A DNA stretch of 64,000 nucleotides from assembly GCA_029379385.1 (NCBI GenBank), contig CM055605.1, forward strand, positions 18,015,001 to 18,079,000. Direction: 5' to 3'. Shown piece by piece: positions 46,820 to 59,694 of the stretch; positions within the stretch are counted from its first letter, which is position 1; every line of letters starts with the position of its first letter. This DNA is from Quillaja saponaria (Eukaryota; Streptophyta; Magnoliopsida; Fabales; Quillajaceae). The notes below the pieces were generated by a model. That model was not told the DNA's origin and did no database searches. It saw only the letters and a list, made by a program, of their open reading frames with translations. Made by a program: the position numbers and the translations under genes.

Positions 46820-49017
46820 AGAAGTCAGAAACTAAGATTTTGATCCTCTCCGGTCGGTGTCACATGAGATCTATCCAAAGTTTAAAAAATGAAAAGAAAA
46901 TTGTTTTTCTTTCTGATATTAAGAAATTATTTATTTATTATGAGTTTTTAATCAGATTCTCTTAGATATTTGTTAATATTTTGTAAATAAAAAAATTTAT
47001 AATATTAATTAAAATAATTATGATTTCAATAGTATTTAGTGTATAAATAATTATTTTAATTTTTAAAAATTATATTTTAATAAATATTCTTAAAATATTA
47101 TTAAATATATTTATTTATTTATCATTTCACTAATATTTTATATACACAGTAGGGAATCTAAATTTGAAAAGTAAAAAGGATAAGTAAGAAAATTACAGCA
47201 GATGAGGCCAAAACTATATTTCAGCACTTAATTACAATAAAGGAACGCAGCTATTCAAATGGGGGTTGACTCATGTTATATCAATGTTAAAATGATAAAT
47301 AAACATCAATTCCTGCAAAAAAAAAATATTTATTTTGAGAATAAATTTAAATTTTGAAATTCTTTTATTAAGTTTCTTTTTTTTTCACACACCATTTTTT
47401 ATTTTACCGCTCGAACACGAGAAAATCTTGATGTGGGCATATGGTACGTGGTGGTTGAGAATGTGGTGCGAACTGTAAGTAACAGTTGTGACTACAATTT
47501 CAAAGGATTGACGGGTTGTTAGAATTTTTTTCTTTTTTTAAGTGGATAGAATATAAAATTAGAGTGAGTTAGATAGAAATATAGTCTTTTTTAATTAGAA
47601 TTTCAGATTTTTCAACTTTGAAAGTATTGATAAAAAAAATTATTGGAATCATGGAATAGTGGGATTCAAGAAATGAGAAAGCCTATCTAATCTAAGGTGA
47701 AAAAAGAAAGAAGCAAAATATTGTTTTTTTATTTTATTTTATTTTTTGACAGAATGTTACTCTAATTAGATCTTAAAAACTATCAGGTACTTTAAAAAAT
47801 AAAAAAACTATAAATATTTTTTAAACTTGGTAAATGAAAAGTCGTTGATATTTTATCTCAATGATGTAGATAAAGTTTTATAAATATATGTGGTTTTATA
47901 AGTAATTATTGTAAATATTTTATTTATACCAAAAAATATGTATATTATCTTGTTCTAATTAATTTCAAAAAGGTCTTTCATTTTTATTTTTATTTTAATA
48001 ATCTTGTTTACATTATCAAATTTTGAAGTCTGCTTAATGAATGAATGCAAGACCAAGTAGTATAAATGGGTATAATTCTTACAACAAGACCTACGTACTT
48101 GTCGTTTGCTGCTTCACTAGTTATTTAGAACCACTTTGTGGTCTACATATTTTACTCCATTTTCTTAAATTAAAAAAAATAAATAAAATTCTTTAGATTT
48201 CTTGAAACTTCTACTCAGGACGATATTATGTATGCTGAGCAAAATGACTTGTGTATAAATTTTATTTTAATAAATAGGTCAAAATTTTCAAAGTCTTCTC
48301 AAAATTTCATTAACAAGGGATGTTGCCGCTCTTATGGCGGCAGCTCCATATAAATCATATTTTCTCTTTACTTTCATATAAATCAATCTTAAATTCAATA
48401 TTTTTTATGTTAAATTTAGAGATTATAGTGCTTTTTTTTTTTTAAAATTAAATATTTTATGACTAATTTTGGGACATTTTTAAATTTTGTAATAGAAATT
48501 TTCATATTTGTACAACACATGTAGTGAAGATCCCCATTTGATAAAGATGTCAGATCATTGATTTATTATAACTTTCATGTCATATTTGGAAGTCAAATTA
48601 AAATTTAATTTTTAGCTAGAAAAAATGAAGTTAAAGTTTTATATTGTAACACTAGATATAATCATGGTTTATTGATATTCTATTTTTATTGAAAGTGCCG
48701 TTTGACTTGCTTATTAATGATAGCGTTTGACTTGTTTATTAATGATAGCTTCTATTTTTTCTTAAAATAAATAATTAAGCCACATTTAAAATTATTTTTA
48801 TATTTAACCCTCCTCATACTATAAAAAAAAATATATATATATATTTTTTTTTTATAACCATCTGTTGACAAAAAGCTGTTGCCATGATTTATTAATTTTT
48901 TTCATTTTCTTTTCTTTTTTGTTGTTTCGGATGAGGAATACTTGTCATTAATTGAAAAAAACAAATCATTTCAAGCTTAACATTATAAGGCCTTCTCCTC
49001 TACACACCAACTTAGAC
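46820..49017. other. AT-rich intergenic DNA upstream of the transporter
   Basis: Very AT-rich. No exons, RNA genes or clear element ends seen. A palindromic (TA)-rich core with A and T flanks lies at about 48820-48855. Confidence 0.45.
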
Positions 49018-49620
49018 AGTGTGTTTGGAACAAAAAAAAAAGTGGAATTAAGTTAATTTGAAATGAATTCTATGTTTTTAATATTTGAACTGAATGAATT
49101 TGTGTAGATTTTAAATCAAGTTGATTTTTAATTCTACAAATGCTCTATTTTAAATTTTAAGCAAAATAGGTTGGATTTCATTTGTAAGATTCATTTGAAA
49201 TTAATAAAAGCTGGTTTCTAACTAAAAATAACTTTTAATTCTAATCTTTTTAACCTAAAATTGAAGATTAAGTAACAATTCACTCTTCAACTACAACTAC
49301 ATGCAGCAGTGCAGCTTCTCTCCTACTGCTCCTCCATCAACAAACAATAGACAAACAATTCTCAATCAATCATCATTGTCTTTGTTTGTTTGTGCCTAAT
49401 TTAAACTTACAATATAATATCATCTAAAATAAATAAAATAAGGGTATAATGGGAAGTAAAATGATTCTTTTATGTTCCAAACAAAAGAATTCATTTCAAA
49501 TAAACTAAATTCTAATTATAGCTTTATATTACAAGCAGCAAAATTCATTTGAAATAAATTGAATTGAAGAATTCTTCTAATTGAAATGAATTTTATTTTT
49601 TAAGTGGTTCTAAACACATT
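49018..49620. mobile_element. MITE-like element with hAT-type ends
   Basis: The left end AGTGTGTTTGGAAC and the reverse complement of the right end AATGTGTTTAGAAC match at 12 of 14. Inside both ends, AAATGAATT-type and TTGAAATGAA motifs recur in inverted order. No frame and no clear 8-bp duplication, so the class is inferred from the ends. Confidence 0.45.
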
Positions 49621-52600
49621 GAAAAAGCTGTGAAGAGTGTTACTGTATAATAAATAGTGTTTTTAATTAAATTTGTGTATATGTTTTGGTTTACTGTCAG
49701 CTTATATTCTAAATTACAACATTGTCGTTTTTTATTTTGTCTTTGTATACTACTTAAAATCAGGATACTATTAGAGCAATAGTTATTTAAAACCATGTGC
49801 CCCTCAAACTTTATAATATAAGTCAACTCCAAATAGTATATATGAATTATTACACTATATAGAAAATCAAGAAAGTAAATAGCCACCTATCATATTTTAT
49901 CTTTAAAAATGCTGCATACGGTTGTGAAGATGGTGACTGAGGAGAAGAAATGAAAATATGCTTTAAATTAGGATAGTTTGTCAACTACATCATTGCTAGT
50001 TTTCTTCCATTAGAGACACAATCTATATCCCATATTAGTTAGGACTGTTATTGTTCATCAACATCATCATTATTTCTTAAAAAGCATCTAAAAGTTAAAG
50101 AAAATTAAAATCAAATGAAAAAATAATATGAGATACAAGATATACGTGGTTCGACTATCAGTTTATACCACGAGAAGAGAGTAATATGTTTATTTCATGG
50201 ATATAAAGATCACTTTCTCACTATTTACAATGTTAGAGCCTTTAATTCATAGTCACTTTAAAGATAATTATAGTTGAATGTTATGGACATTACTAACGCA
50301 AGAGCACGTATCATTAATAAGTAATAAAGTGATAAGTAGTGATCGTTTCTATGAAGAATTAAGTCTAATAATCATTAATTACTAATATTACTCAACTCTA
50401 ACTTTATCCAAATGAATGAAATTTTGAGTATGAAAAGCTAAACTAAACTAAAGCAAGTAAACTTAAGATTATAATGGAGAAAACCTAGGATTATAACTTA
50501 CCTCAACACTTCGCTTGGATTATTATTATCTTATCATGCTTAATTAGGGTCCAAATTATTAACCTATGATTCTTATTCAATTATAAATATCTTTCGAATT
50601 GCTTTTAATAATGTCTCACTTAACCAATTCACTATATTTCTATGAGAATTGAGTTAAAAAAGACTCATTTAGAATAGACCTAATCTTGGCTACATAGAGC
50701 ATGGCGGTATATCTCTATCCTACATACGAATCAAATTCAAACAATCATATGAATAAATTCAAACAAATGCTATTTTATTCAAGGCTAAACCCAGATTTCC
50801 TTCGTCAAGGTTCTTTTAAGTTCCCAAGTCAATCTAAAAGCTGGCTAATTAATTAAAAGCATTAAGCATAGAATAGAATAAATAACTCATGTACCAAACC
50901 CTAAGCAATCAATAAATAACATAAAACCAAGCTATATGTTAAGTTCCGTTGCAATCAAAGAAATAAAACTACTTCATGCTACTAAGTGTAAACATGGATT
51001 CAAATAAAGTAAATATCAAACAAATAGAAGGAAAGTAAAGGAGTAGAATAGTAGAAAATTGATAGGTTGTCTGGCTTCAATCTTCAACCATTTAGGCTCT
51101 TCTTGCTCTTTACATTCTTGATCAGGCTTTAATCTCCATAACTTCTCAGCTAAATTGTGTGTATTGAATCCCCAAAATAATCCTCTTTAAATAGGCTTTA
51201 AAACCTTAAATTTGAGTTTAATTTGACTAGGGATTAGGTTGGCGCTGCATCCATGCTTTTCTAGCGCCACATCACTGAAATTCAAAGAAGGGGAACCCGT
51301 TAAGTGCCATGGTTCTAGCTTTTTGGTACCTAGGTGCTGGTTGCTTTCTGTATGGCCCCACGTGCCAGCTTTCTGGCACCATGACTCCTAGGCATTGGGG
51401 TGCCTTTTTTTAGTGGATGTGGTGCCTAACACATAATAAATCTTTATTCCCATCTAATTTGAATTCAAATGAGTCTCGTTTAAGCATTACACCTTCAAAA
51501 CACATAAACTAAGTTAAGAATGAATGAAACTCTTAATTAAAGGCTAAATCCTAAGCATACTCGATTAGGATTCAACACCTTAATAAGAATGACTCAATTT
51601 AGCAATAATCAAACTAAAGCTCAAGAACATAACTAATAATATTAGTCAAAAAGATTTGTAATAAGTCTATTTCAAAGACTTATTATTGACTAATGTTAGA
51701 ATTAAGGCATAAGGTTTCCTTTAATTTCATCTATGATTGTACTTATAATTAGACCTTAATTATATCAATTACGATTAAAATAAATATAATTATCTTAATT
51801 GGGGTAATTGATAATATGATTGTAATATTATAATTAATTTCAATCAATCAATTTTAAACAATTCCTTAACACTTCCACATAAGATGCTCCTTAAAAGAAA
51901 ATTCATCTTGGATCATAAATGATCAATGCTCCTTGTTTTAACCTTTTGGGTTCTTTTGAAATGAATCATAAACTGTCAATTCGTGATGAAAAGCATTCCT
52001 TGAAGCAAATGTTGCAACGTCTTACTGCACTCTTTTAGTGTTTTACCGCGTTATGAAATTTGTTGAATATTTCTTTACGCAATTCTTGCCACACTACAAG
52101 ACGCCATGAGAATGTTAGTAGAAATACTCTAAAGGTAGTCTCACACTGCTCTTCAATTTGCTCATTACAACATTTGAGACTTTGATACTATGAAGTAAAT
52201 TAGAATCAAATGAACAAATGAAAAAAATGAAAAGTCACTGACTTGAGTAGGAAGCCAACTAGTTGAAGCACCAAGGAAGTCAATCAGCCACTTGAAAAAG
52301 AAAACAATTCAATTGCATAAACAAGGGATCCATGGTGGACTCATGTTGAAGTTTTGGAAGGCAGTTACATGGCTGGGAAAGAAGGAGGAAGAAGAATAGG
52401 TGCTACCTCAAGGAACTACACAACCTACCATGGCTAAAATGCAGCTATCGTAGGAAGAAGGAAGCTCAGCCAAAGTGAAAAAAGGAGACCGAACGATCTA
52501 GAATAACGCTAAGTCGGACCAAGGGGAAGGAAAAGGAAAGAAAATAAAAGAAAAAGTAAATAGGAAAAAGACAGAGGAAAATCACACGAAAAAGTAAAGT

Positions 52601-52737
52601 GTATACAAATCCATGTATATATGTATATCTACACATGTTAGATTATATTATTATTATTTAATTATTTTTATGTGTTTGTCATTTCCTAACTAAAATTTAT
52701 ACATTATATTAAAACTCAACTTTACGATATCGAGTTA
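49621..52737. other. Intergenic DNA, probably old retroelement sequence
   Basis: No gene recognised. About 50860-51470 has normal complexity, with repeated TAGCGCCA, GGTGCC and GGCACC motifs, and looks like part of an LTR or non-autonomous retroelement, but I could not find ends. 52200-52600 is purine-rich without open frames. The rest is AT-rich. Confidence 0.35.
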
Positions 52738-52930
52738 TAACAACTACCCATTATTCCCATCCACTACATACTAACTACAACTCTCATCTTTTATCTCTTA
52801 GTAATTATCCACTTTACTCGTACACTAATTCATGTTTTCCCTTTTGAATATAACTCAAAAACTTAAAATGACAACATTATACTTTTAGAAAAATCATTTA
52901 GCATATGCGTATTCACGTGCATTTGACTAG
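52738..52930 (+). mobile_element. Helitron-type 3' end (copy 1)
   Basis: Direct relative of 54898-55094. It shares CATACTAACTA, TCTCTTA.TAATTA, TACACTAA and AATGACAACATTATACTTT, and closes with a GC-rich hairpin-like stretch (CATATGCGTATTCACGTGC) and CTAG followed by T. The hairpin here is imperfect. The 5' end is not identified. Confidence 0.42.
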
Positions 52931-54897
52931 TTTTATAAATCTATTTAATAAAAGCAATATTTTGTTATTTCATTATTATTTTTCAAAATATTTCAGGAGA
53001 CCATATAACTCAAATAGAATAAATATGAATATATATTTTAAAAAAGTTTAACGTGAAAAAAAAACAAAAAAACTTACTAATAATACAGTTAAAAATTAAT
53101 CAAGAATTTATCTTTTTGTGAAGCACTAAAAAATTATTGAGATGTTATGCAATTATAATTCTACTCCATATTAATCAACAATTACAAATACATCATATTA
53201 AATGAATTTTATATATGATCAAATAAAATAAGATATGGTATCTAATAGTGTTAAGTTATAGATAACTTGTCAAGTATATAAATTTAATTATTATTAAAAT
53301 GTAATAATATAAATATAACAAAAAAAAAATACAATATTTGATAAAACAATGTGAAATTGAGAGTTTAATTATACGATGTAAATTATAGATAATTTTTTAA
53401 ATATACATAATTTAATTATTGTTAGAATATTTAATATTAAAATTTAATAATTTAAATATTAAGTTAGAAAAATTAGCAAAGTAATCCTATTAATATTAAA
53501 AAGTTATTTCTTTAAATTATAGAGCAGAAGTTGAATTAATGGACTGAAAATTAAATTTTTATTAAGGGTTTTTTAAGAAATTAAAATATTATGTCATTAA
53601 GCTATCTTTTATAAAAAGTATTGATATAGATATATATAATATGAGTAGACACTAAACTAAATTTCATTTAAATTATTTTTAAACCATACTTTGTTTTTAG
53701 TCATATTTGTAAGTACAATTCCAATTGTTATAATAGTAGATTTTGTAAGTAATTACTAATAAAAATATGTTTCTTTTTATTTCTCTAAGTAGTTGTATTT
53801 CGTTTTATAATATTTACTTGCATGACTATAGTATTTATTCAATCATATTAAATATGAAATCCATATCTCATGTTCAAAATAATAAGAATGTATTATCCAA
53901 ACAAAAATCTTTAAATATTTTTTCAATAAAATATTGAGATTATACTTTAATTTATAAAATTAAAGATCTATTTTTTTTATTTTTTTTTACACACGATCAC
54001 GCACATGCGTTAATTATTTCAAAAATTAAATTATATTTTTAGTCAATATATTTCAAAAAAATTTCAAAAGGGTTGATGAGCTTTCATTTCAACTTTTATT
54101 AGATTTTATGTATGTCATGTCATCGAATCTTCTTATGATTCTATAAAAATAAAAATTATATTTTGTCGAGCTTTTTTGTTATAAATATTAAAATTATCAT
54201 TTGTCTTTGTGTGTTATTTTGCTATTTTAATCTCATTGCTTTAAATAATTTTTATTTATTAGTAGATAAAAATATGTTTATAGATCCAATTGAAATTAAA
54301 AGAAAAATGTGATTACAACTGAAAATATTTTAATAATGTGGCCCATTAAAAAAATCAGATCTCAAAGTTTAAAACCGATTTGACATAGAAAATAGACCAA
54401 GGAGAAGGAGAATCAACATGATGGGTTCGGGATTAATTTTTCTGGTCTTGTCGATCTAACAAAGTAATTGACCATTTAAATTCCCTACAACATCATTTCA
54501 CTCTTCTTGATATGTTCTTTCAAGTTTCAATAATATTTCCTTTCTTAGTAACCAGTTAATTGTATTTAGAAAAGCTTTGTCATGATCAGAAAAATATTAT
54601 AGCATTAACCACCATGGAACAATTCAAAGCTTAAGCACAAGTCAGGTTTCAGAAAATTGAATTAAGAACGAAAGGGATTCAAAATTCAACTAGGGATACA
54701 GTAAGTATCATTGTAGGATTCATTTCATATGGAACTCTTTCCATTTAATACATCCCTACTTCTTCGACTTCATCCATGCATATTATGAACTTATTTTCTT
54801 ATCACCCCGATTATAGAAGTAGCTATTCTAATCATAGGACCGTTGAGCAACATATTTAATTTTAAACTAAGTTAAATTAACTAAGAATAATTATAAA
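52931..54897. other. AT-rich intergenic DNA
   Basis: Extremely AT-rich; no coding or RNA features seen. It may include the body of the second Helitron, whose 5' TC end I could not place. Confidence 0.4.
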
Positions 54898-55094
54898 AAC
54901 TAGTTTTTTTTTCTCTTAATAACTATCCATTATCCCCATCCACTCACATACTAACTATAATTTTTTTTTTATCTTTGATCTCTTAATAATTACTCACTTA
55001 TACTCATACACTAACTAAAAACTTCAAATGACAACATTATACTTTAAAAAAAGAAAAATCATTTATCATGTGCTATGCATGTGCATGTGACTAG
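54898..55094 (+). mobile_element. Helitron-type 3' end (copy 2)
   Basis: It ends CATGTGC-TAT-GCATGTG (55067-55083), a perfect 7-bp stem with a 3-nt loop. A 7-nt spacer follows, then CTAG (55091-55094) and T. A short hairpin about 11 nt before a CTRR end inserted before T is the standard Helitron 3' terminus. Copy 1 has the same layout, so two insertions of one family are likely. Confidence 0.55.
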
Positions 55095-55095
55095 T

Positions 55096-55128
55096 GTATA
55101 TATACATACATATATATATATATATATG

Positions 55129-55174
<46 letters not shown>
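55096..55174. repeat. (TA)n microsatellite
   Basis: About 75 bp of TA repeats with TACATACA and TGTATG interruptions, starting directly at the Helitron 3' end. 55175-55660 after it is AT-rich, with an 18-A run near 55333, and no gene. Confidence 0.9.
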
Positions 55175-55175
<1 letters not shown>

Positions 55176-55660
55176 TGCTTTTCTTACATGAAATGGTATA
55201 ATCATTTAGTTACAGATTTTACATGAGGGCTTTTTAATGGCTTTTGGTTATTTGGTTGCTAAAGATAAGAGGGTTTATAGTTTAGGACTCAATTTGCTTG
55301 TAGATGTTTTATTATTGCTTGTGTTGATTGTAAAAAAAAAAAAAAAAAAACACTATAAAGTTAGTATTGCATACATATGGTTGTCACTTAATTACTCTTA
55401 CTTGTACTTAATTAACAAAATGTGCACCATGAAATTGGTTATCATCCTTTGCCTTGCGCTGTTGAGACTTGTGGTGTCTTTAATTGTTATCATCAAGATG
55501 ATTGTCCTTCCAAATTTGAAAATTATTTTTTTAAGGCTTGCTTTGCGCTGGCCATATTATTTTTTGTTAAAATCCAAAGAACAAATACAGAAAAACTGCC
55601 CCTAAACTATTCTCCATCGCATGGATGTGACCTCAAAAGAAGGGCATGAATTTGAAATTT

Positions 55661-55868
55661 TGTAACACAACATATGAAGTATCAACTAAATTATTAAGAG
55701 TACTAAACAATAGTTAATTAAAGAATCATTATATGTAACATACGAAGTATCAACTAAATTATTAAGAGTACTAAGCAATAGTTAATTAAAGAATCATTAG
55801 ATGTAACATACGAAGTATCAACTAAATTATTAAGAGTATTAAGCAATAGTTAATTAAAGAATCATTAG
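55661..55868. repeat. 68-bp minisatellite, three copies
   Basis: The anchor GAAGTATCAACTAAATTATT falls at 55676, 55744 and 55812, exactly 68 bp apart. The units differ at only a few positions, so the array is recent. Confidence 0.92.
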
Positions 55869-56165
55869 ATCTGAATAATGTAAATGACTATTATAATTTT
55901 ATTAGGAATTTTTTATGTAATCAAAATATTAATTTTTATTAACATCCTAGCTAAGTTATTATATTAATAATGTATACTAAAACGTATAACCTAAACACCA
56001 TTATGAGAATGGCTATCTAAAATTTTATCATACATATTTTTTTTATCTTTATACAAAAAAGTATTTTATTAAGTTTATATATTTTTTTTCTTTTGTAAGT
56101 TTGCATTAAGTATAACAAATAATAATAGCACTTTATTTATAAAACCACATATACTCTCTTTTAAG

Positions 56166-56196
<31 letters not shown>

Positions 56197-56696
56197 GTCT
56201 TTTTGTCTTTTTGTCTCCATTTAATAAATTTCTATGTGATAATAAAGGAAGGTTTTAAGTGTACATGAAATTACTTGATTTTATGGCACTATTTATTTTC
56301 ATTCACTCTAGCATAAAGTTAAAAGATATGGTGCATCATAAAAGTGGGATGAGGCAATACTTAATGGAACTATGTCTCTATTTTTAGTAAATAAATTATG
56401 GTTCTATGTCATGAAATTAACAAAGGTAACTATTTTTATTATTGTTTATATCACTTGTCTTCTTTAAAAAGTTTTTTTAATAGATAACATTCAATACATG
56501 TATCCCTATTTGTCATGGTTACAACACTCCTAATCCATATTATTTTTCTCATTGTCTATAAGTACTCTGTGTGGCACATGTGTTGCGTATAAATTGTATT
56601 TATAGTACATATAGAAGCTAAAAGTTGTAAAAGAGTTAAGGTGTGAAAGACAACCTGACTAGTTTTGCTGTTTTAAGCCCCTTTATATATGAGTTA
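55869..56696. other. AT-rich DNA with poly-T tract
   Basis: A run of about 29 T occurs near 56168-56196, followed by three TCTTTTTG/GTCTTTTT units. No gene seen. Confidence 0.5.
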
Positions 56697-57113
56697 TGTC
56701 AGAGAATTAATCACAATAATAACAACGTCCGTTATGATGTTCGTTACAATAATAATTACGTCTATTAGGATTCTAATGGTGACAATTATAATTCGGATTA
56801 GTTCGTTATACCTTAACCATGCCAATATTAATGGATTGGTATAATCCTGTATTATGATTCCTCACTAGTCCCCTAAAAATGAGTTTAAGGAGCGTAAGGA
56901 CTTGAACTAGATGTTGTTGACCATATACCTGGCTCGTGTTCCCCATTTGCTAGGTGCAATTTTTGTGCTAATTTTTTTTTTTTAGTAATATCACTGATAT
57001 GATGTTTTTTTATCATTGATGTTGATGCTATGATATATTTCATCTTAGAACTTATCACACTTCACTCTACCTTATTCCTCCCACTTTTTTCAGTGCAAAC
57101 TAAGTAGCTCGGG

Positions 57114-59694
57114 TGTCACACTCTCATACGAAGGCATGACTGGCCAGGGTAATAGATAATCAAACCCCTGTAACTCCGACTTCACATCAACTGAACACAA
57201 GTAACTCATGAACATTTGTAGTTAAAACCAAAAGCCTTGATTCATTAGATTAAAGACATAAACTTGTACAACAAATATATAACATTTTTAACTAAAAATT
57301 TCGAGAAAGGTTCTCTGTAAAGTGAAACATGCCCGATAGTACACACATATATACTCTAGTTTCAAACAACTAGCAAACAACAACACCAATATATACAAAG
57401 GAGCTCAGTTCCAATCATCACATCAACAACCATCGTTAAACTATTATACATAAAAGAGCATAACAACTTAAGCCTAATATAACTGCAAGCTTTGTCCCTT
57501 GGCTTCAAGTGTGCAATTCTAAAGTATACATTGACACAATATTATTGGTAAGTAATGAATCCCTAAGTGACGAATACAAATATCTTGATACTAAATAAAA
57601 ACAGAAAGACAGTGAGTCACAAAGACTTAGTGAGCGAAAAATATATTATAAGGGTAATAGCATTAATTAGAACATAAATAAAATACATAAATCAAATAAT
57701 TTTAGAATTACATAAATTCTACGGTACATTAATTTTACATATATGTAACTATGAAAATGTAAAATTAATCAAACATCTTTCATAAAATACATTGCACAAC
57801 AAAGAAGTCAAACATTTAAAGCACACAAAAAGGCCAATTAGAGTAACTCAGCCTTGCACAACAATTATTCTCCCACTGGGTAGTTTTTGTGCCCACATAA
57901 CAAATATATCTTTCGTACATATTTATCCAGCCAGATCTGAATCCTCAATTATTTCAAATCACTTATCAAATCAAAATATCTCAAAATATTATAGGTGTAC
58001 CCAGATTCTATTTTAGAAGTAAAAACTATTTCGGAGAAAAATTCACTTAATTGGCCCTTATCAAACACAAATAATTTCACATATCAAATACAATTTAATA
58101 ACTTGAATTAAACACTATATATTCTAATATATAGCTGAATATAAATAATACTACTCAAATACACATAAACAATTGCACATATTTATCTAGCAACCAAAGA
58201 GCACATAATCTACTCACAAAGCTCAAAGATGTGGTTTGTTGTTTCGTCTAGGATGCGAGAGTGTCAGTATATCCTTGACACGATCCGGAGTTGAAAATCA
58301 TAAATTCATATGTTCTTTATATAATGATTGTATAATTAATTCTATGATTCCTCAATTCTTTAACTATATATATATATATATTTAAACATACCACTTGGAA
58401 TTAATTCCTCTTAAACATTTCACCAAATATCTTAAAGTAAAATTAATTACTTCAATTTATTCAAGAATTCAAATTTCGTAATTTAACATTAACATAGTTA
58501 AATTTTATATTTCCCAATTAGCTATTTAGTAAATGAAACTTACATAAATTAATTCCTATGAATATCTTACATTCAATTCCTCTTAAGCATTTTATTAATT
58601 TTTTGCATGCATATGTAACAATTAAACTAATGGAACATCCAAGTGTTATACTCAGCTGCCTAAATTAAGTGTATACTCAAGTTATCTTATTTCAATTTCT
58701 TACCCTTACAACCTCAAAACTAGCTGACCAAGAAACATAAAATTAAAGCAAGGAAATCAACCCAAAATAGGACTGTTATCAACCTTAAAAAAATATCCCA
58801 CGACTAAACCTTTAAGTAAAGCAAATTAACTCTTCAAGCAAGACACACACAAGTACTCAACTATTGCATTTTGAAGGGAGCTGTCACAGTTTTTAAGAGA
58901 AGAAAGGGAGGAAGTTACATGCTCAAAGCTCTCCTTACAACTTGTCTAACACAGGGCAGGAGCAAAACAATAGCTTAAGCTGCTTTTCAGCTACAAATAC
59001 CTTATAAACAACCACCTTCTACTTAGTTTACACTAAGAAAACCAAGAAAACAAGCCAAGGAAAGTCCTAACCTCATGGCCAGCAAGGAATTACCAGAAAA
59101 CAAAGTGATTAAAACACTTCCATGGCTGCCACAAAGTCAAGTTTTCTAAGCTTAAGAAGAGTGGGCCAACAACAAGGGAAAGAAAAGCAACTCGCTCTTG
59201 AAGAAATAAAAACTACTATAATACGAGAATTTTATATGGCAGTTTGCAGGAAACAAAAATAGGGGATGAAGACACTTCAAGACAGTACACGGCAAAGACA
59301 AAAATTGAAAGGAAAAGTGGTCAAGTCGGTGGGATAAAGTGGGGAAAAGAAATAATAGCAAACAATTATAAAATATAGATTCATGGTCAACATTTAACTT
59401 TAAATTTTAGTGGTGATAAATTTATACTAGATATAATATATATATATTTGTTTCCTTGTCTATTTTCTTTTTATTTACTTATGTTGTACAACCATAAATT
59501 TACACAAGTAAATTTCAAGTTTTTAAATCAACCAATGAAGTGGTGAAAATTAATTTTCTAATTACATATATATATATGTATACACAAGTGTTTACTTATT
59601 TTAATTCTACTTTACATAAAAACTTTATTCACTTAGTCATAACTAGTTACGTACGAACATCCTAAAACGTATGTTAAACTATCAGGTTATAACA
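57114..59694 (+). mobile_element. Solo LTR, Ty3/gypsy (Tekay/Del-like), nested
   Basis: It begins TGTCACACTCTCATACG and ends GGTTATAACA, so TG...CA. The 5-bp flanks are TCGGG and TTGGG, a target duplication differing by one C-to-T change. The 2.58-kb length and phrases such as CAGTGAGTCACAAAGACTTAGTGAGC match what I know of Tekay/Del LTRs. No primer-binding site or coding region adjoins it, so it is a solo LTR left by recombination. Confidence 0.55.

Noticed and set aside
49593..49886. Minus-strand 97-aa frame
   Set aside because: AT-driven composition, overlaps the MITE-like end, no domain.
55237..55605. 122-aa plus-strand frame
   Set aside because: Leu/Ile/Lys composition driven by AT-rich sequence and an 18-A run; no domain, context or splice sites.
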